Under the pieces are notes generated by a model that worked only from the letters and a program-made list of their open reading frames with translations, had not been told where the DNA came from and searched no databases. Below, one piece after another: positions 8,660 to 20,430 of a stretch of DNA of 64,000 nucleotides (its first letter is position 1; each line of letters starts with the position of its first letter). The DNA comes from Thetidibacter halocola. GTDB lineage: Bacteria; Pseudomonadota; Alphaproteobacteria; Rhodobacterales; Rhodobacteraceae. Position numbers and translations under genes: made by a program. The stretch is taken from positions 891,913-955,912 of the forward strand of contig NZ_JAGTUU010000001.1 in the NCBI RefSeq assembly GCF_018224955.1. Direction: 5' to 3'.

Positions 8660-9441
8660 CAGCGTTTTGCCTGCGTGTGTCGTGAAAACCGGTTGACCAG
8701 CCCGATCAGTCCCATGCAGGCCCAGGTGATGCCGAAGGCGATCACCGCCAGCGCGGCAGGCTCGTACGCGCGGTTGGCGCCGAGGATCTGCATGTAGGGG
8801 CCGAAGGCCGGCCGGTCGAGAAGGGCTGCCATCGTGAATTCCCCGATCACGATGGCAAAGGTCAGGAAGGCGCCGGACAGGACCGAGGCCAGCACGTTGG
8901 GCAGGATCACCCGCCCCAGGATCGTGACCCAGCCGGCGCCGAGGCTCTGCGCCGCCTCGGTCAGGGTGGCCACGTCGATGGTGCGCAGACCCGTATCGAC
9001 CGAGCGATACATGTAGGGCAGAGCCAGCGTCGCATAGCCGAACATCAACAGCAGGTTGGTGCCCATGACCGAGCCGGTCAGCGGTAGGACCGAGGACGTG
9101 TTGTAAAGCCGGATGTATCCAAACACGACCACGATGGCCGGGATCACCAGCGGCAGGAGGGTGATGAACTCGACCCAGGGCCGCGCCTTGGGCAGTTTCA
9201 GCCGCACCCAGTAGGCGGTCGGCACCACCAGCAGCACGCCGAAGGCGATGGTCACCAGCGCCATCACCACCGAATAGGCAAAGGTCGCCTGGAAGCGCGG
9301 GTCTGCGAGGACCACGCGGTAGGCGTCGAAGCTGTATTCGCCGCGCCGCATGGACAGCGAAAACTCGGTCATGCCGATCAGCGGCAGCGCAAAATACATG
9401 CAGCCGAACAGCAGCGCCCCCCAGGCCCAGACGCGCATCAT
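8659..9441 (-). CDS. ABC transporter permease (PotC/second subunit)
   Basis: The 260-residue membrane protein has about six hydrophobic segments and the EAA-loop motif TEAAQSLGAGWVTILGRVILPNV that contacts the ATPase. It is one of a pair of PotB/PotC- or FbpB-like permeases. Two adjacent ATG codons (9441 and 9438) are possible starts; the first overlaps the upstream stop by ATGA. Confidence 0.9.
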   Translation of the reverse strand: MMRVWAWGALLFGCMYFALPLIGMTEFSLSMRRGEYSFDAYRVVLADPRFQATFAYSVVMALVTIAFGVLLVVPTAYWVRLKLPKARPWVEFITLLPLVIPAIVVVFGYIRLYNTSSVLPLTGSVMGTNLLLMFGYATLALPYMYRSVDTGLRTIDVATLTEAAQSLGAGWVTILGRVILPNVLASVLSGAFLTFAIVIGEFTMAALLDRPAFGPYMQILGANRAYEPAALAVIAFGITWACMGLIGLVNRFSRHTQAKR

Positions 9442-10307
9442 TTGAGCCACCTCTCGGAGCGGGTGCGCAGCCAGATATACAGAGCATTCGCCAGCCCGGT
9501 GATGACGATCATGCCCAGCGCCAGCGCGTATCCCAGGTTGGGCGAACCCAGGACGTCGCCCCGGATCTGCGCGAACAGCAGGATCGGCGCGATGTTCAGC
9601 GAGGGGCCGGTCAGGGCGATGGCGGTGGCGACGGCGCCGAAGGCGTTGGCGAACAGCAGCGCCATCGTGCCCAGCAGCGAGGGGAACAGGATCGGCAGGC
9701 CGACCATGCGCCAGTATTGCCATGCGCTTGCGCCGAGGATCGAGGCCGCCTCGCGCCACTCGCGGCGCAGCCCGTCCAGCGCGGGCGTGATGATCAGCAC
9801 CATCAAGGGGATCTGGAAGAACAGGTAGGTGACGATCAGCCCCGGCGTCGACAGCAGGTTCCAACCATAGGCACGCAGGTTGATGCCGAAGTCCTGGCGC
9901 AGCCACAGCGTGATCAGGCCCGCCGGGCCGATCGTGGCAATGAAGGCGAAGGCCAGCGGCACCCCGGCAAAGTTCGAGGCAACGCCGGAAAAGGTCAGCA
10001 GAGGCTCGCGGATGCGTTTCGGCAGGCCGCCCACGGTGATCGCCGCCGCCATGCCGAAGCCGATAAGGCAGCCGAACAGCGCCGACAGGAAGCTGACCTT
10101 GATCGACACCCAGTAGGCCGAGCGAATGCTGGGCGTGTTGAGGTCGAGGATGTTCTGGAAGGTGAACCCGCCCTGCGGCGTGCGGAACGCGCCCACGACG
10201 ATGTAGAGGGTCGGCAGGATCAGGAACAGGCCCGCGAAGACGGCGAAGGGCAACAGCCCCACCCAGCGCAGGTCGATCCGCCTGCGGCTTGCGGCCCGGT
10301 TCACCAT
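9438..10307 (-). CDS. ABC transporter permease (PotB/first subunit)
   Basis: The 289-residue inner-membrane protein has six predicted helices and the EAA motif REAASILGASAWQYWRMVGLPIL. The start at 10307 (MVNRAASRRRIDL) was chosen because a basic cytoplasmic N-terminus directly precedes the first helix. The 87-base gap before it (10308-10394) holds a short CCGGG-ATCAT-CCCGG hairpin (10361-10375), common after binding-protein genes where it stabilises their mRNA. Confidence 0.9.
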   Translation of the reverse strand: MVNRAASRRRIDLRWVGLLPFAVFAGLFLILPTLYIVVGAFRTPQGGFTFQNILDLNTPSIRSAYWVSIKVSFLSALFGCLIGFGMAAAITVGGLPKRIREPLLTFSGVASNFAGVPLAFAFIATIGPAGLITLWLRQDFGINLRAYGWNLLSTPGLIVTYLFFQIPLMVLIITPALDGLRREWREAASILGASAWQYWRMVGLPILFPSLLGTMALLFANAFGAVATAIALTGPSLNIAPILLFAQIRGDVLGSPNLGYALALGMIVITGLANALYIWLRTRSERWLK

Positions 10308-10394
10308 CCCTGTCCTTTCGTTCGCGCGGGCTCTGTCGGCCCGTCTGAGGGCGTCGGCCCCCGGGATCATCCCGGAGACCGGCCGATATCGGGT

Positions 10395-11498
10395 TTACTG
10401 CACGTTGGCGCCCACGACGCTGTCCCAGCCGGCCACGACGGTTTCCTTGTTGGCGTTGACCTGCTCGACGGTCGGGAAGACCGCTTTGGCATAGCCCTCG
10501 GCGGGAGGCAGCTTGTCCATCATCTCCTGCGGGATGACGCCGCGGGCCGCAAGGTCGTTGAAGCGGATCGGGTGGCAGTAGCCGTTCAGCCAGCCGAGTT
10601 GGCCCTCGTCCGAATAGAGGTATTCCATCCACAGCTTGGCCGCGTTCGGGTGCGGCGCGTAGGCGCTGATCGCCTGCACGTAGACCCCGGCCAGCACCGC
10701 GTCGGACGGCACGATGACATCGACAGGCGGGTTGCCGGCCAGCGTGTCCCGGGCGGCGAGCGCGTTATAGTCCCACTCGATGATGATCGGCGTGGTGCCC
10801 TGGGCCAGCGTGCCGGCCTTGCCGATCACGGGCACGAAGTTGCCGGCCGCGTTCAGCTCGGCGAAGAACTCCAGCCCGGCCTCGGCGGCATCGGCACCAG
10901 GTGCCGCGCCGCGCGCCATGCCGGCGGCCATCACAGCGAGAATCGCCTGGTTCGAGGCGCGCGGATCGCCCGCCAGCGCGACCATCCCGGCATACTCGGG
11001 CTTCAGCAGGTCGGCAAAAGAGGTCGGCACGGTGTCGACCAGGTCCTTGTTCACGATGAAAGCCATGACGCCGTAATAGTCGCCATACCAGTAGCCCTCG
11101 GCGTCCTTGGCGTCGGCGGGGATCGTGTCCCAGGTCGAGACCTTGTAGGGCTGGATCAGCCCTTCGTCCTTGCTTGCGGGCCCGAAGGCGAGGCCAACGT
11201 CGATCACGTCGGGCGCCTGCGGGCCGGTGTTGCCCTTGTTGGCGCGGATCGCCTCGAGCTCGTCCGCCGAGCCGGCGTCGGGGTTGAGTTCGTTCACAGC
11301 GATGTCGGGATACTTCGCCTTGAAGCCCGCGATCACGTCGCCATAGCCGCACCAGTCGTGCGGCAGCGCGATCGTGGTCAGCATGCCCTCGGCATTTGCG
11401 GCGGCGACGAGGTCGCCATGCGACTCGGCAAGCGCGGCGTGCGTCGTCACGAACGCGACGGCAGACGCCAGGAGCGCGGTTTTCAATCTCTTGGTCAT
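10395..11498 (-). CDS. ABC transporter substrate-binding protein, family 1
   Basis: The 367-residue exported protein has a Sec signal peptide (basic MTKRLK, hydrophobic core, cleavage near ALAESH, residue 23-25) and a periplasmic-binding-protein fold with DVIDVGLAFG, YWYGDYYGVMAF and LWMEYLYSDEGQ segments, as in polyamine, iron and phosphonate binders. The ligand is not evident. The convergent polyol-kinase operon hints at a polyol or phosphoester, but this is only context. It is the first gene of its operon and divergent from the LysR gene; the 280-base region between them must hold both promoters. Confidence 0.88.
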   Translation of the reverse strand: MTKRLKTALLASAVAFVTTHAALAESHGDLVAAANAEGMLTTIALPHDWCGYGDVIAGFKAKYPDIAVNELNPDAGSADELEAIRANKGNTGPQAPDVIDVGLAFGPASKDEGLIQPYKVSTWDTIPADAKDAEGYWYGDYYGVMAFIVNKDLVDTVPTSFADLLKPEYAGMVALAGDPRASNQAILAVMAAGMARGAAPGADAAEAGLEFFAELNAAGNFVPVIGKAGTLAQGTTPIIIEWDYNALAARDTLAGNPPVDVIVPSDAVLAGVYVQAISAYAPHPNAAKLWMEYLYSDEGQLGWLNGYCHPIRFNDLAARGVIPQEMMDKLPPAEGYAKAVFPTVEQVNANKETVVAGWDSVVGANVQ

Positions 11499-11778
11499 GA
11501 CCAGTCCCTGTTGTATCGCCCGCCGGCCGCCCGGATCAGCCTGGGCATGGTCGGCAGGGGCGTTGTTCCGAGGACGACTGCATCGCTCCGCTGCTGCGGT
11601 CGTGCCGTCCCCCCGATACCGAGGATGGGAGACTGAACACCTGAGTCTCGCAAGTGAAATTTTTTTGACGGTCGCCCGCGGATCGAAGCGGGCCATTTCC
11701 GCGACGGCAGCGCCCGTCTTTCCCCGAACGGGCATTTCTGCTTCATTCGGCCCATCCACGCGGGCTTCGGAAAGAGAC

Positions 11779-12684
11779 ATGGCCTTCACCCTCCGGCAAC
11801 TCCAGTTCTTTGTCGCTGCCGCCGAACATGGCAGTGTCAGCGCCGCCGCCAAGGCGCTGACGATTTCGCAATCCTCGGTCACGGAGGCGATCAAGGCACT
11901 GGAGGCCGACCTCGGGATAAGGCTGTTCGAACGCCGGGCCCGGGGGTTGGAGATCACGGTGGCCGGGCACCAGTTCCTGCGCCATGCGCGCAAGATCCGC
12001 GACGACGTGTCGGACGCGAGGCGGGCCTTCATGGTCGACAGCGAGGCGCGCACCGGAGAGATCCGGCTTGGCGTGACCTCGCTGGTGGCGGGTTACGGCC
12101 TGTCGGACGCGATGGGCCGGTTTCGCCGGACCTTTCCCGGCGTGCATATAAGCGCGGTCGAGGACAGCGGCGAATACCTCGAACACCTGCTGATCGGCGG
12201 CGAGATCGACGTCGCCTTCCTGTTTGTCTCGAACCTGCACAACCGTGCCGCCTTCCAGGTCGAAAGCATCGCGGCCTCGGCCATGCGGCTGTGGCTGCCG
12301 CTTGGCCATCCGCTAGGCGCCGAAGAGGCGGTCAGCCTGGCCGATGTCGCGCGCGAACCGCTGATCATGCTGTCAGTCGAGGAAATCGAGGAAAGCACGC
12401 AAGAATTGCTGTCGTCGCTGGGCGCGCGCCCCGAGGTGGCGTTCCGCACCCAGTCGGTCGAGGCGGTGCGCTCGCTGGTGGCGACGGGCATGGGCGTGGC
12501 GATCCTGCCGGACCTGATCTACCGCCCGTGGTCGCTGGAAGGCGACCGGATCGAGATCCGCGACGTCTCTGGCGATCTGCCCACGGTGCAGGTCGGCATG
12601 GCGTGGCGGCGGGGCGCACCGCTTTCGGACAATGCGCGGGATTTCATTCGCCTCGCGCGCAGTTCCTTTCAGGCATCGTCCTGA
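11779..12684 (+). CDS. LysR-family transcriptional regulator
   Basis: The 301-residue protein has an N-terminal winged HTH (FTLRQLQFFVAAAEHGSVSA, residues 3-22, with the SVTEAIKALE recognition helix) and a LysR effector domain from about residue 90. The start at 11779 gives the standard LysR N-terminus. It is divergent from the family-1 ABC operon and lies 139 bases upstream of the ydcS-like gene on the same strand, so it could control either transporter in response to a substrate. Confidence 0.93.
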   Translation: MAFTLRQLQFFVAAAEHGSVSAAAKALTISQSSVTEAIKALEADLGIRLFERRARGLEITVAGHQFLRHARKIRDDVSDARRAFMVDSEARTGEIRLGVTSLVAGYGLSDAMGRFRRTFPGVHISAVEDSGEYLEHLLIGGEIDVAFLFVSNLHNRAAFQVESIAASAMRLWLPLGHPLGAEEAVSLADVAREPLIMLSVEEIEESTQELLSSLGARPEVAFRTQSVEAVRSLVATGMGVAILPDLIYRPWSLEGDRIEIRDVSGDLPTVQVGMAWRRGAPLSDNARDFIRLARSSFQASS

Positions 12685-12823
12685 GCTTTCTGCTTTTCCG
12701 ATACCTTGTGCCAGAATTTTGAGTTTGCGATTAGTCACCGGCAGGCGGACACTTTGCGTCAACCGAAAGAGCCCGAAAAAACGAATGGGCCGACTCACTG
12801 GACAACCGATAGGGAGACTCGGA

Positions 12824-13975
<1,152 letters not shown>

Positions 13976-14002
13976 TCGGCTCCACTCACGGAACGCCAAT
14001 GC

Positions 14003-14027
14003 CGGCGGCGCCTGACGGGCGCCGCCG
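14003..14027 (+). promoter_or_regulatory. Intergenic hairpin after ydcS-like gene
   Basis: A perfect 10-bp stem (CGGCGGCGCC with GGCGCCGCCG) and a TGACG loop lie in the 66-base gap between ydcS and ydcT, with no T-run. Such hairpins commonly protect the binding-protein mRNA and reduce downstream expression. Confidence 0.55.
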
Positions 14028-14041
14028 ATAGGGGATCTGCA

Positions 14042-15034
14042 ATGACTGATGCGGTGGAATTCGACCGGGTCTCGCGCCATTTCGGGACGGTGCGCGCGGT
14101 GGACGAGGTGACTCTGACCATCGCCGAGAGCAGCTTTTTCGCCATGCTCGGGCCTTCGGGATCGGGCAAGACAACCTGCCTGCGGCTGATCTCTGGCTTC
14201 GAGCGGCCAAGCTCGGGACATGTGCGCATCTTCGGCGCGCAGTCCGACGACCTGCCGCCGAACCGCCGCCCGGTGAACACCGTCTTTCAGGACTACGCGC
14301 TGTTTCCCCATCTGAACGTCCGCGACAACGTGGCCTACGGGCTGATGGTGCGCGGCGTCGACAAGCGCGCCCGCCACGCCGCCGCCGAAGAGATGCTCGC
14401 CCTGGTCAAGCTGGAAGGCTACGGCGACCGCAAGCCCGCGCAGCTGTCGGGTGGGCAGCGGCAGCGCGTGGCGCTGGCCCGCGCGCTGGTCAACAAGCCC
14501 AAGGTGCTGCTTCTGGACGAGCCGCTGGGTGCGCTGGACCTGAAGCTGCGCGAGGCGATGCAGGACGAGTTGAAGGCGCTGCAACAGCGGCTTGGCATCA
14601 CCTTTGTCTTCGTCACCCACGACCAGGGCGAGGCGCTGTCGATGGCCGACAAGGTCGCCGTTTTCAACGACGGCAGGATCGTCCAGATCGGGTCGCCGGA
14701 GGAGATCTACCAGCGCCCGCGCACCCGCTTCGTCGCGGATTTCGTCGGCTCGGCCAACGTGTTGCCGCCCGAGTTCTGCGCCTCTGTCGGGGCGCCCAAG
14801 ACGTGGGCCAGCCTGCGCGCCGAAGTCATCGGTCTGACCGCGCCGGGCGCAGGCCGGATCGATGGCACAGTGGCGGGCCGCCGCTATCTTGGCCCGGTCA
14901 ACCGCGTCACCGTGATGGCGGGCGGAACCGCACTGTCGGTCGACCTGCCCGCAAGCGCCGCCGCGCCCGAGCCGGGCGCATCCGTCGGCCTGACCTGGGA
15001 CGAAGGCGCGCTGCACCGGATGGAGGAAGGCTGA
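14042..15034 (+). CDS. ydcT: Polyamine ABC transporter ATP-binding protein, YdcT/PotA-like
   Basis: The 330-residue ATPase has Walker A GPSGSGKTT (37-45), Q-loop VFQDYALFPH, signature LSGGQRQR, Walker B VLLLDEPLGALD, H-loop FVTHDQGEAL and a C-terminal TOBE domain. AGGGGA precedes the ATG by six bases. Its stop overlaps the next start by one base. It powers the YdcUV-like permease pair. Confidence 0.93.
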   Translation: MTDAVEFDRVSRHFGTVRAVDEVTLTIAESSFFAMLGPSGSGKTTCLRLISGFERPSSGHVRIFGAQSDDLPPNRRPVNTVFQDYALFPHLNVRDNVAYGLMVRGVDKRARHAAAEEMLALVKLEGYGDRKPAQLSGGQRQRVALARALVNKPKVLLLDEPLGALDLKLREAMQDELKALQQRLGITFVFVTHDQGEALSMADKVAVFNDGRIVQIGSPEEIYQRPRTRFVADFVGSANVLPPEFCASVGAPKTWASLRAEVIGLTAPGAGRIDGTVAGRRYLGPVNRVTVMAGGTALSVDLPASAAAPEPGASVGLTWDEGALHRMEEG

Positions 15035-15957
15035 TGGCCGCCCTCGCCCGCCTGACCGATCCGCTCTCGGACCTGTTCTGGCGCCGCCCGCGCGTGCTGC
15101 TGGTGCTGCTGCTGGCGCCGCCGCTCTTGTGGCTGGTGGTTGTCTACATCGGCTCGCTCGCGGCGCTGCTGGTGCAGAGCTTCTTCTCGATCGACGAGTT
15201 CACCGGCCTCATCAAGCACGAGTTCACGCTCAAGACCTATGCCGAGCTCTTTCGCCCGGCGAATTTCGACATCGTCATCCGCACGACCGTGATGGCCGCC
15301 GCCGTCACCATCGCCGCCGCGATCATCTCCTTCCCCATCGCCTACTATGCCGCGCGCTATGCCCGGGGCCGGATGAAGGCCTTCTTCTACCTCGCGGTGA
15401 TGCTGCCGCTGTGGTCGAGCTACCTGGTCAAGGTCTACGCGTGGAAGCTGATTCTCGCCAAGGAAGGCATCCTGACCTGGGCGGTGGACGGGATCGGTGC
15501 CAGCGCCGTGCTGAACGCAATCCTTGCGCTGCCGGTGATCGGGGGGAACTCGCTGTCGGTCAGCTACATCGGCACGTTCCTCGTGTTCCTCTATGTCTGG
15601 CTACCCTACATGATCCTTCCCTTGCAGGCCTCGCTGGAACGCGTGCCACAAAACCTGCTGGAAGCCTCGGACGACCTCGGAGCCTCGCGCCGCCAGACCC
15701 TGCGCCATGTGATCCTGCCGATGGCCATGCCGGGGATGATCGCCGGGTCGATCTTTACCTTCTCGCTGACGCTGGGCGACTACATCATTCCGCAGATCGT
15801 GGGATCGTCGCGCAACTTCATCGGACAGGCGGTCTATGCCCACCAGGGCACCGCGGGGAACATCCCGCTGGCCGCCGCCTTTGCCGTGGTGCCCATCGTC
15901 ATCATGGGTTTCTACCTGTGGGTGGCCAAGCGGAAAGGGGCCTTCGATGCCCTCTGA
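15034..15957 (+). CDS. ydcU: Polyamine ABC transporter permease, YdcU/PotB-like
   Basis: The 307-residue inner-membrane protein has six or more helices and the EAA loop [20 protein letters not shown]. The ATG at 15034 shares its A with the ydcT stop, which indicates translational coupling. The N-terminal helix carries [16 protein letters not shown]. It is paired with the following permease. Confidence 0.92.
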   Translation: MAALARLTDPLSDLFWRRPRVLLVLLLAPPLLWLVVVYIGSLAALLVQSFFSIDEFTGLIKHEFTLKTYAELFRPANFDIVIRTTVMAAAVTIAAAIISFPIAYYAARYARGRMKAFFYLAVMLPLWSSYLVKVYAWKLILAKEGILTWAVDGIGASAVLNAILALPVIGGNSLSVSYIGTFLVFLYVWLPYMILPLQASLERVPQNLLEASDDLGASRRQTLRHVILPMAMPGMIAGSIFTFSLTLGDYIIPQIVGSSRNFIGQAVYAHQGTAGNIPLAAAFAVVPIVIMGFYLWVAKRKGAFDAL

Positions 15958-16753
15958 CCGCGCCTCGCTGGGGCTGAAGATCGCGGCCTTTGCGGGCCTG
16001 CTGTTCCTGCACCTGCCGATCCTGCTGATCTTTGTCTACGCCTTCACCACCGAGGACCGCACCTACCAGTGGCCGCCGCCGGGGCTGACGCTGAAGTGGT
16101 TCGGCGTGACCTGGAACCGCCCCGACGTGTGGGAGGCGCTGACGCTCTCGCTGAAGGTGGCGGCCATCTCGACCGCGCTGGCGCTGGTGCTGGGCACGCT
16201 TTGTGCCGCCGCGGTCAGCCGGGCGCGCTTTTTCGGCCGGGAAACCGTGTCGCTGCTGGTGATCCTGCCCATCGCGCTGCCCGGCATCATAACCGGCATC
16301 GCGCTGCGCTCGGCGTTCAACCTGGGCGGCATCCCGTTCTCGACGCTGACCATCATCCTCGGCCACGCGACCTTTTGCATCGTCGTGGTCTACAACAACG
16401 CGGTGGCGCGGTTCCGGCGCATTTCCGGCCCGATGCTGGAGGCCTCCGCAGACCTCGGTGCCAACGGCTTCCAGACCTTCCGCTACATCGTGCTGCCGAA
16501 CATCGGCACCGCGTTGCTGGCGGGCGGGATGCTGGCCTTTGCGCTGTCCTTCGACGAGGTGATCGTGACCACCTTTACCGCCGGTCAGCAGGCCACCCTG
16601 CCGATCTGGATGCTGGAGGAACTGGTGCGCCCGCGCCAGCGCCCGGTGACCAACGTCGTCGCCATGATGGTGGTGCTGGTGACCTTCCTGCCGATCCTCG
16701 GCGCCTATTACCTGACCCGCGGCGGCTCCGAGACCGCCGGGGGCGGCAAGTGA
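15947..16753 (+). CDS. ydcV: Polyamine ABC transporter permease, YdcV/PotC-like
   Basis: The 268-residue permease has about six helices and the EAA motif [21 protein letters not shown]. It begins 11 bases inside the preceding permease gene (ATG at 15947, MPSDRASLG), the start that leaves the usual PotC-type N-terminal helix. The [13 protein letters not shown] segment near the C-terminus is typical of PotC/YdcV. Confidence 0.92.
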   Translation: MPSDRASLGLKIAAFAGLLFLHLPILLIFVYAFTTEDRTYQWPPPGLTLKWFGVTWNRPDVWEALTLSLKVAAISTALALVLGTLCAAAVSRARFFGRETVSLLVILPIALPGIITGIALRSAFNLGGIPFSTLTIILGHATFCIVVVYNNAVARFRRISGPMLEASADLGANGFQTFRYIVLPNIGTALLAGGMLAFALSFDEVIVTTFTAGQQATLPIWMLEELVRPRQRPVTNVVAMMVVLVTFLPILGAYYLTRGGSETAGGGK

Positions 16754-16775
16754 CCCAAAGACGTGGAGACCTGAC

Positions 16776-18200
16776 ATGGACACCCAATTTCTGATCAACG
16801 GCGCCTTCACCGCGGGCACCGAGACGCCCGAGGCGATCCTGAACCCGCGTACCGGCGAGACGATCCTCGACCTGCCCGAAGCCTCGCCCGAGCAGGTCGA
16901 TGCCGCCGTCGCCGCCGCACATGAGGCCTTCGACGGCTGGTCCCGCACCTCGCCCGCCGAACGCTCGGCCGCGCTGCTGCGGATCGCCGACCGGATCGAG
17001 GCCGAGGGCGAGGCCTTTGGCGCGCTCGAGGCGCTGAACTGCGGCAAGCCGATCAACGCCGCCATCGGCGACGAGGTGCCGGCCATCGTCGACACCTACC
17101 GCTATTTCGCCGGGGCCGCGCGCAACATGCACGGGCCCGTGGCAGGCGAATACCTGCCCGGGTTCACCTCGATGATCCGACGAGACCCGGTGGGCGTGAT
17201 CGCCTCTGTCGCGCCGTGGAACTACCCGATGATGATGATGGCGTGGAAACTCGCCCCGGCCCTCGCGGGCGGCAACACGGTCGTGTTCAAACCCTCCGAG
17301 CAGACGCCGCTGACGGCGCTGAAATTCGCCAAGATCCTGGCCGAGGAGCTGCCAAAGGGCGTGGTCAACGTCCTTACCGGGCGGGGTGAGACGGTGGGCA
17401 ACGCGCTGGTGACGCACAAGGGCGTGGACATGATCAGCCTCACTGGGGACGTCGCTACGGGCAAGAAGATGCTTCAGGCGGCCTCGAAGACGGTCAAGCG
17501 CACGCACCTGGAACTGGGTGGCAAGGCCCCGGTCGTGGTGTTCGACGACGCCGATATCGGGGAGGTCGTCGAGGGACTTCGTGCCTTCGGCTATTACAAT
17601 GCCGGGCAGGACTGCACCGCCGCCTGCCGGATCTACGCGTCGAAGAAGGTCTATGAGACGCTCGTGGCCGACCTGACCTCGGCGGTGTCGTCCATCGTTT
17701 TCGACAATGCCGATGATACGCAGAACGAGATCGGGCCGCTGATCTCGGCCCGCCAGCGCGACCGAGTCGCCAGCTTTGTCGAACGCGCGCGCGACGTGAA
17801 CCATATCGAGATCACCACTGGTGGCGCGGTGCATGGCACGCGCGGCTACTACTATGCGCCGACCGTCATCGCGGGCGCGCAACAGCATGACGAGATCGTG
17901 CAGCGCGAGGTCTTCGGCCCGGTGGTCTCGGTCACGCCGTTCAACGACGTTGACGACGCGGTGGCCTGGGCCAACGACAGCGACTATGGTCTGGCGTCCT
18001 CGGTCTGGACCCGGGACATCGGCCGCGCCATGTCGACTGCGGCGCGGCTGCGCTATGGCTGCACCTGGATCAACACGCATTTCATGCTGACCAACGAGAT
18101 GCCGCATGGCGGGCTCAAGGCCTCGGGCTATGGCAAAGACATGTCGATGTACGCACTCGAGGACTACACCGTCGCGCGGCATGTGATGGTCAAGCACTGA
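16776..18200 (+). CDS. patD: Gamma-aminobutyraldehyde dehydrogenase
   Basis: The 474-residue aldehyde dehydrogenase has the catalytic glutamate in LELGGKAPV (about 244-252) and the catalytic cysteine in [11 protein letters not shown] (about 276-286), plus an [13 protein letters not shown]-binding segment. Long stretches match remembered E. coli YdcW/PatD, including [12 protein letters not shown] and the C-terminal [15 protein letters not shown]. It oxidises 4-aminobutanal, made from putrescine, to GABA using NAD+. It lies 22 bases after the YdcV-like gene, so uptake and degradation of putrescine are co-expressed. Confidence 0.93.
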   Translation: MDTQFLINGAFTAGTETPEAILNPRTGETILDLPEASPEQVDAAVAAAHEAFDGWSRTSPAERSAALLRIADRIEAEGEAFGALEALNCGKPINAAIGDEVPAIVDTYRYFAGAARNMHGPVAGEYLPGFTSMIRRDPVGVIASVAPWNYPMMMMAWKLAPALAGGNTVVFKPSEQTPLTALKFAKILAEELPKGVVNVLTGRGETVGNALVTHKGVDMISLTGDVATGKKMLQAASKTVKRTHLELGGKAPVVVFDDADIGEVVEGLRAFGYYNAGQDCTAACRIYASKKVYETLVADLTSAVSSIVFDNADDTQNEIGPLISARQRDRVASFVERARDVNHIEITTGGAVHGTRGYYYAPTVIAGAQQHDEIVQREVFGPVVSVTPFNDVDDAVAWANDSDYGLASSVWTRDIGRAMSTAARLRYGCTWINTHFMLTNEMPHGGLKASGYGKDMSMYALEDYTVARHVMVKH

Positions 18201-18323
18201 AGCGTCGGTTTGGTATGTCCTGTGACCTGCCCCCCGGTGGTCCCTCAGTCATAACGAGAGTCTGCGGTTTTTTTCGCTGCTCGCCCTCTTTGGACCGCCG
18301 GAAGCTGGAACATCCGGGCTCGT

Positions 18324-18540
18324 TCACGATGGCGGGCTGGCTGCGCCATCGGGATAATGCATGGCAATCGGCACGTTGTATCCGATTGCGCTGTGGGGTC
18401 TGACCTCGTTGTAGTCCCTACGCCAAGCATCCAGCTTTTCGCGTGCGTCGGCAAGGCTCATGAACCAGTGGGCATTCAGGCATTCCGCCCGGAGCTTGCT
18501 GTTGAACGCTTCGATGAAACCATTATCCGTCGGCTTGCCG
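18324..18540 (-). pseudogene. IS3-family (IS407-type) transposase OrfB C-terminal remnant
   Basis: The minus strand encodes about 70 residues ending at a stop at 18324. They include GKPTDNGFIEAFNSKLR with the DDE glutamate, then LDAWRRDYNEVRPHSAIG, the standard C-terminus of IS3/IS407-type OrfB integrases. There is no N-terminal part, and the coding abruptly joins an IS21 fragment at about 18540. The 123 bases before it (18201-18323) follow the patD stop and hold nothing recognisable apart from a T-tract at 18269-18275. Confidence 0.8.
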
Positions 18541-18879
18541 GACCTCGCCTACGAGCGGACCATTCAGTCGTTGCCGAAGATCGGACCCTGGAAAGACATG
18601 CTCGACGGGATGCTGGCGGTGAACGCGCGGAAGCCCAATCGCGAGCGACTGACCCGCATCCGCATCTTCGAGGGGCTCAGGACCCGAGGTTATGATGGCG
18701 GTTATGAAGCGGTCCGGCGATACGCGGCGACGTGGTCCAAGGATGAAGGGGTGGCATCTGCCGCCGCCTATGTGCCGCAGCGCTTCGATCCGCGCGAGGC
18801 CTACCAGTTCGGTTGGAGCCACGAGATCGCAGTGATCGATGGCGCGACGACCACGGTGAACCGCGGCGATTTTGTCCCT
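18541..18879 (+). pseudogene. IS21-family IstA transposase internal fragment
   Basis: The plus strand encodes WKDMLDGMLAVNARKPNRER, LTRIRIFEGLRTRGYDGGYEA, AAAYVPQRFDPREAYQFGWSHE and then IAVIDGATTTV. This is the segment of IstA just before the catalytic DDE core. Neither the HTH start nor the DDE core is present, so it is a dead fragment inserted against the IS3 remnant. From 18880 to 19073 I see no gene or repeat. Confidence 0.72.
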
Positions 18880-19073
18880 CGTCCCTCCTGTCAGGCTGCC
18901 GAAGCAGTTGGACGTCGGCCTGGACGCCAAGCGCACACGAAACCGTGCCGTGGCTTATCGTGGCGAAGAGGGTTAATGGACGGACGGGCTGGGGGTCACG
19001 CTTCGGGCCCTCAACGACTGCCATCTCACATGATTTCCTTCACGCGAGAGCCCCTGACGGCCAGTTCCCCGGA

Positions 19074-20282
19074 TCAAGTTCCGGCGCCGTCCTCGATCCG
19101 CGGTAGAAACCAGGCCAGCAAACCCGCGAGTGGAAGGAACGAGCAGAACCGATAGACCGCTTCGACGCCATAGCTGTCGGCCAGAAAGCCAAGCAGCGCG
19201 GCCGCGATCCCGCCCAGCCCGAAGTTCAGCCCGTAGAACAACCCGCCGATCAGACCGATGCGATTGGGGAGAAGCTCCATCGCATAGATCAGGATCGACG
19301 CGAAGGCGCTGGCCATGATCAGGTTGATCATGATCGTCAGAACGCCGGTCCAGAAAAGATCCGCATAGGGCAGGATCAACGTCAGTGGCAGCGGTCCCAG
19401 CACGGAAATCCAGATGATCCGGTATCGACCGATCCGGTCGCCCACGATCCCGCCGACCAGGACCCCCACCGCCGCGGCCAGCAGGAAGACAAAGAGCATC
19501 ATCTGGGCCGACGGGATGGACAGGCCGAAGCGATCCATCAGGTAGAAGGTGTAGAATGAACGAAAGCTCTCGCTATAGGCGTTCTTGACGAACATCAGCA
19601 GGGTCAGGACGACGAGGCCGATGCCGATGGTCAGCGGCGCGTGCCTGACGACAACACCCCCCTTCTTGCTGGCCACGTCCCGCATGATCATGAACTCTGC
19701 CCTGATCTGGCGCTGCTTGCTGCCGATCCAGGTCAAGAGCATCATCGCCACGAGCGCAGTGGCTGCGAACCAGGCGAGGCTCGGCTGCCCGAAGGGAACG
19801 ATGATCAGCGCGGCGAAAACCGGTCCGAGTGCCCCACCAGCCTGCCCGCCGACCTGGAAGATGCCCTGCGCGAGCCCATGCCGGCCCCCCGCGGCATAGC
19901 GCGCTATGCGCGTCGCTTCGGGGTGAAAGATCGACGATCCAATGCCGATCAATGCCACCGAGACCAGGATGATCGAATAGCTGGGCGCGAAGGCAAGGCT
20001 GACCAAGCCGGACAGGGTGAACATCATCCCGATCACCGGCGAATAGGGTGCGGGATACCGATCTGTCACCATGCCCATCACCGGTTGAAGCAGCGATCCG
20101 GCGATCTGGAACGTCAGCGTGATCATCCCGATCCTCGCGAAATCCAGCGCATAGGCCTCTTTCAGGATCGGATAAGCCGCCGGAATCAGCGATTGCATCA
20201 AATCGTTCAGCAGATGTGTCAGGCCCAGCACCACCAGGACCGTCAGATATGTGCCGGAGTGCGTTGCGGTCTTCACGGTCAT
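19074..20282 (-). CDS. fsr: MFS exporter, fosmidomycin-resistance (Fsr) type
   Basis: The 402-residue protein has about twelve hydrophobic segments. Its opening LTHLLNDLMQSLIPAAYPILKE and the motif GIGSSIFHPEATRIARYAAGGR are characteristic of the Fsr family of major facilitators. The family exports fosmidomycin and perhaps other small molecules; the physiological substrate here is unknown. It lies alone between IS remnants and a phage-gene fragment. The intergenic 20283-20430 should contain its promoter. Confidence 0.85.
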   Translation of the reverse strand: MTVKTATHSGTYLTVLVVLGLTHLLNDLMQSLIPAAYPILKEAYALDFARIGMITLTFQIAGSLLQPVMGMVTDRYPAPYSPVIGMMFTLSGLVSLAFAPSYSIILVSVALIGIGSSIFHPEATRIARYAAGGRHGLAQGIFQVGGQAGGALGPVFAALIIVPFGQPSLAWFAATALVAMMLLTWIGSKQRQIRAEFMIMRDVASKKGGVVVRHAPLTIGIGLVVLTLLMFVKNAYSESFRSFYTFYLMDRFGLSIPSAQMMLFVFLLAAAVGVLVGGIVGDRIGRYRIIWISVLGPLPLTLILPYADLFWTGVLTIMINLIMASAFASILIYAMELLPNRIGLIGGLFYGLNFGLGGIAAALLGFLADSYGVEAVYRFCSFLPLAGLLAWFLPRIEDGAGT

Positions 20283-20430
20283 CTGTCTTCGACTGGTCCG
20301 GTTTCAGGTGGCGATCCTGTCAATTGTTCACAGCGCCTTGGCAGCCGCAAGGGGCGCTGGAGACCGCAACAATTCACCTGCTGTTCCGGACCTTCTTCGC
20401 GGCGTGTCGCCACAGTCTGGTCGAACCAAT

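Noticed and set aside
16575..18197. Long minus-strand frame opposite patD
   Set aside because: Antisense to a confidently identified aldehyde dehydrogenase, with no domain of its own.
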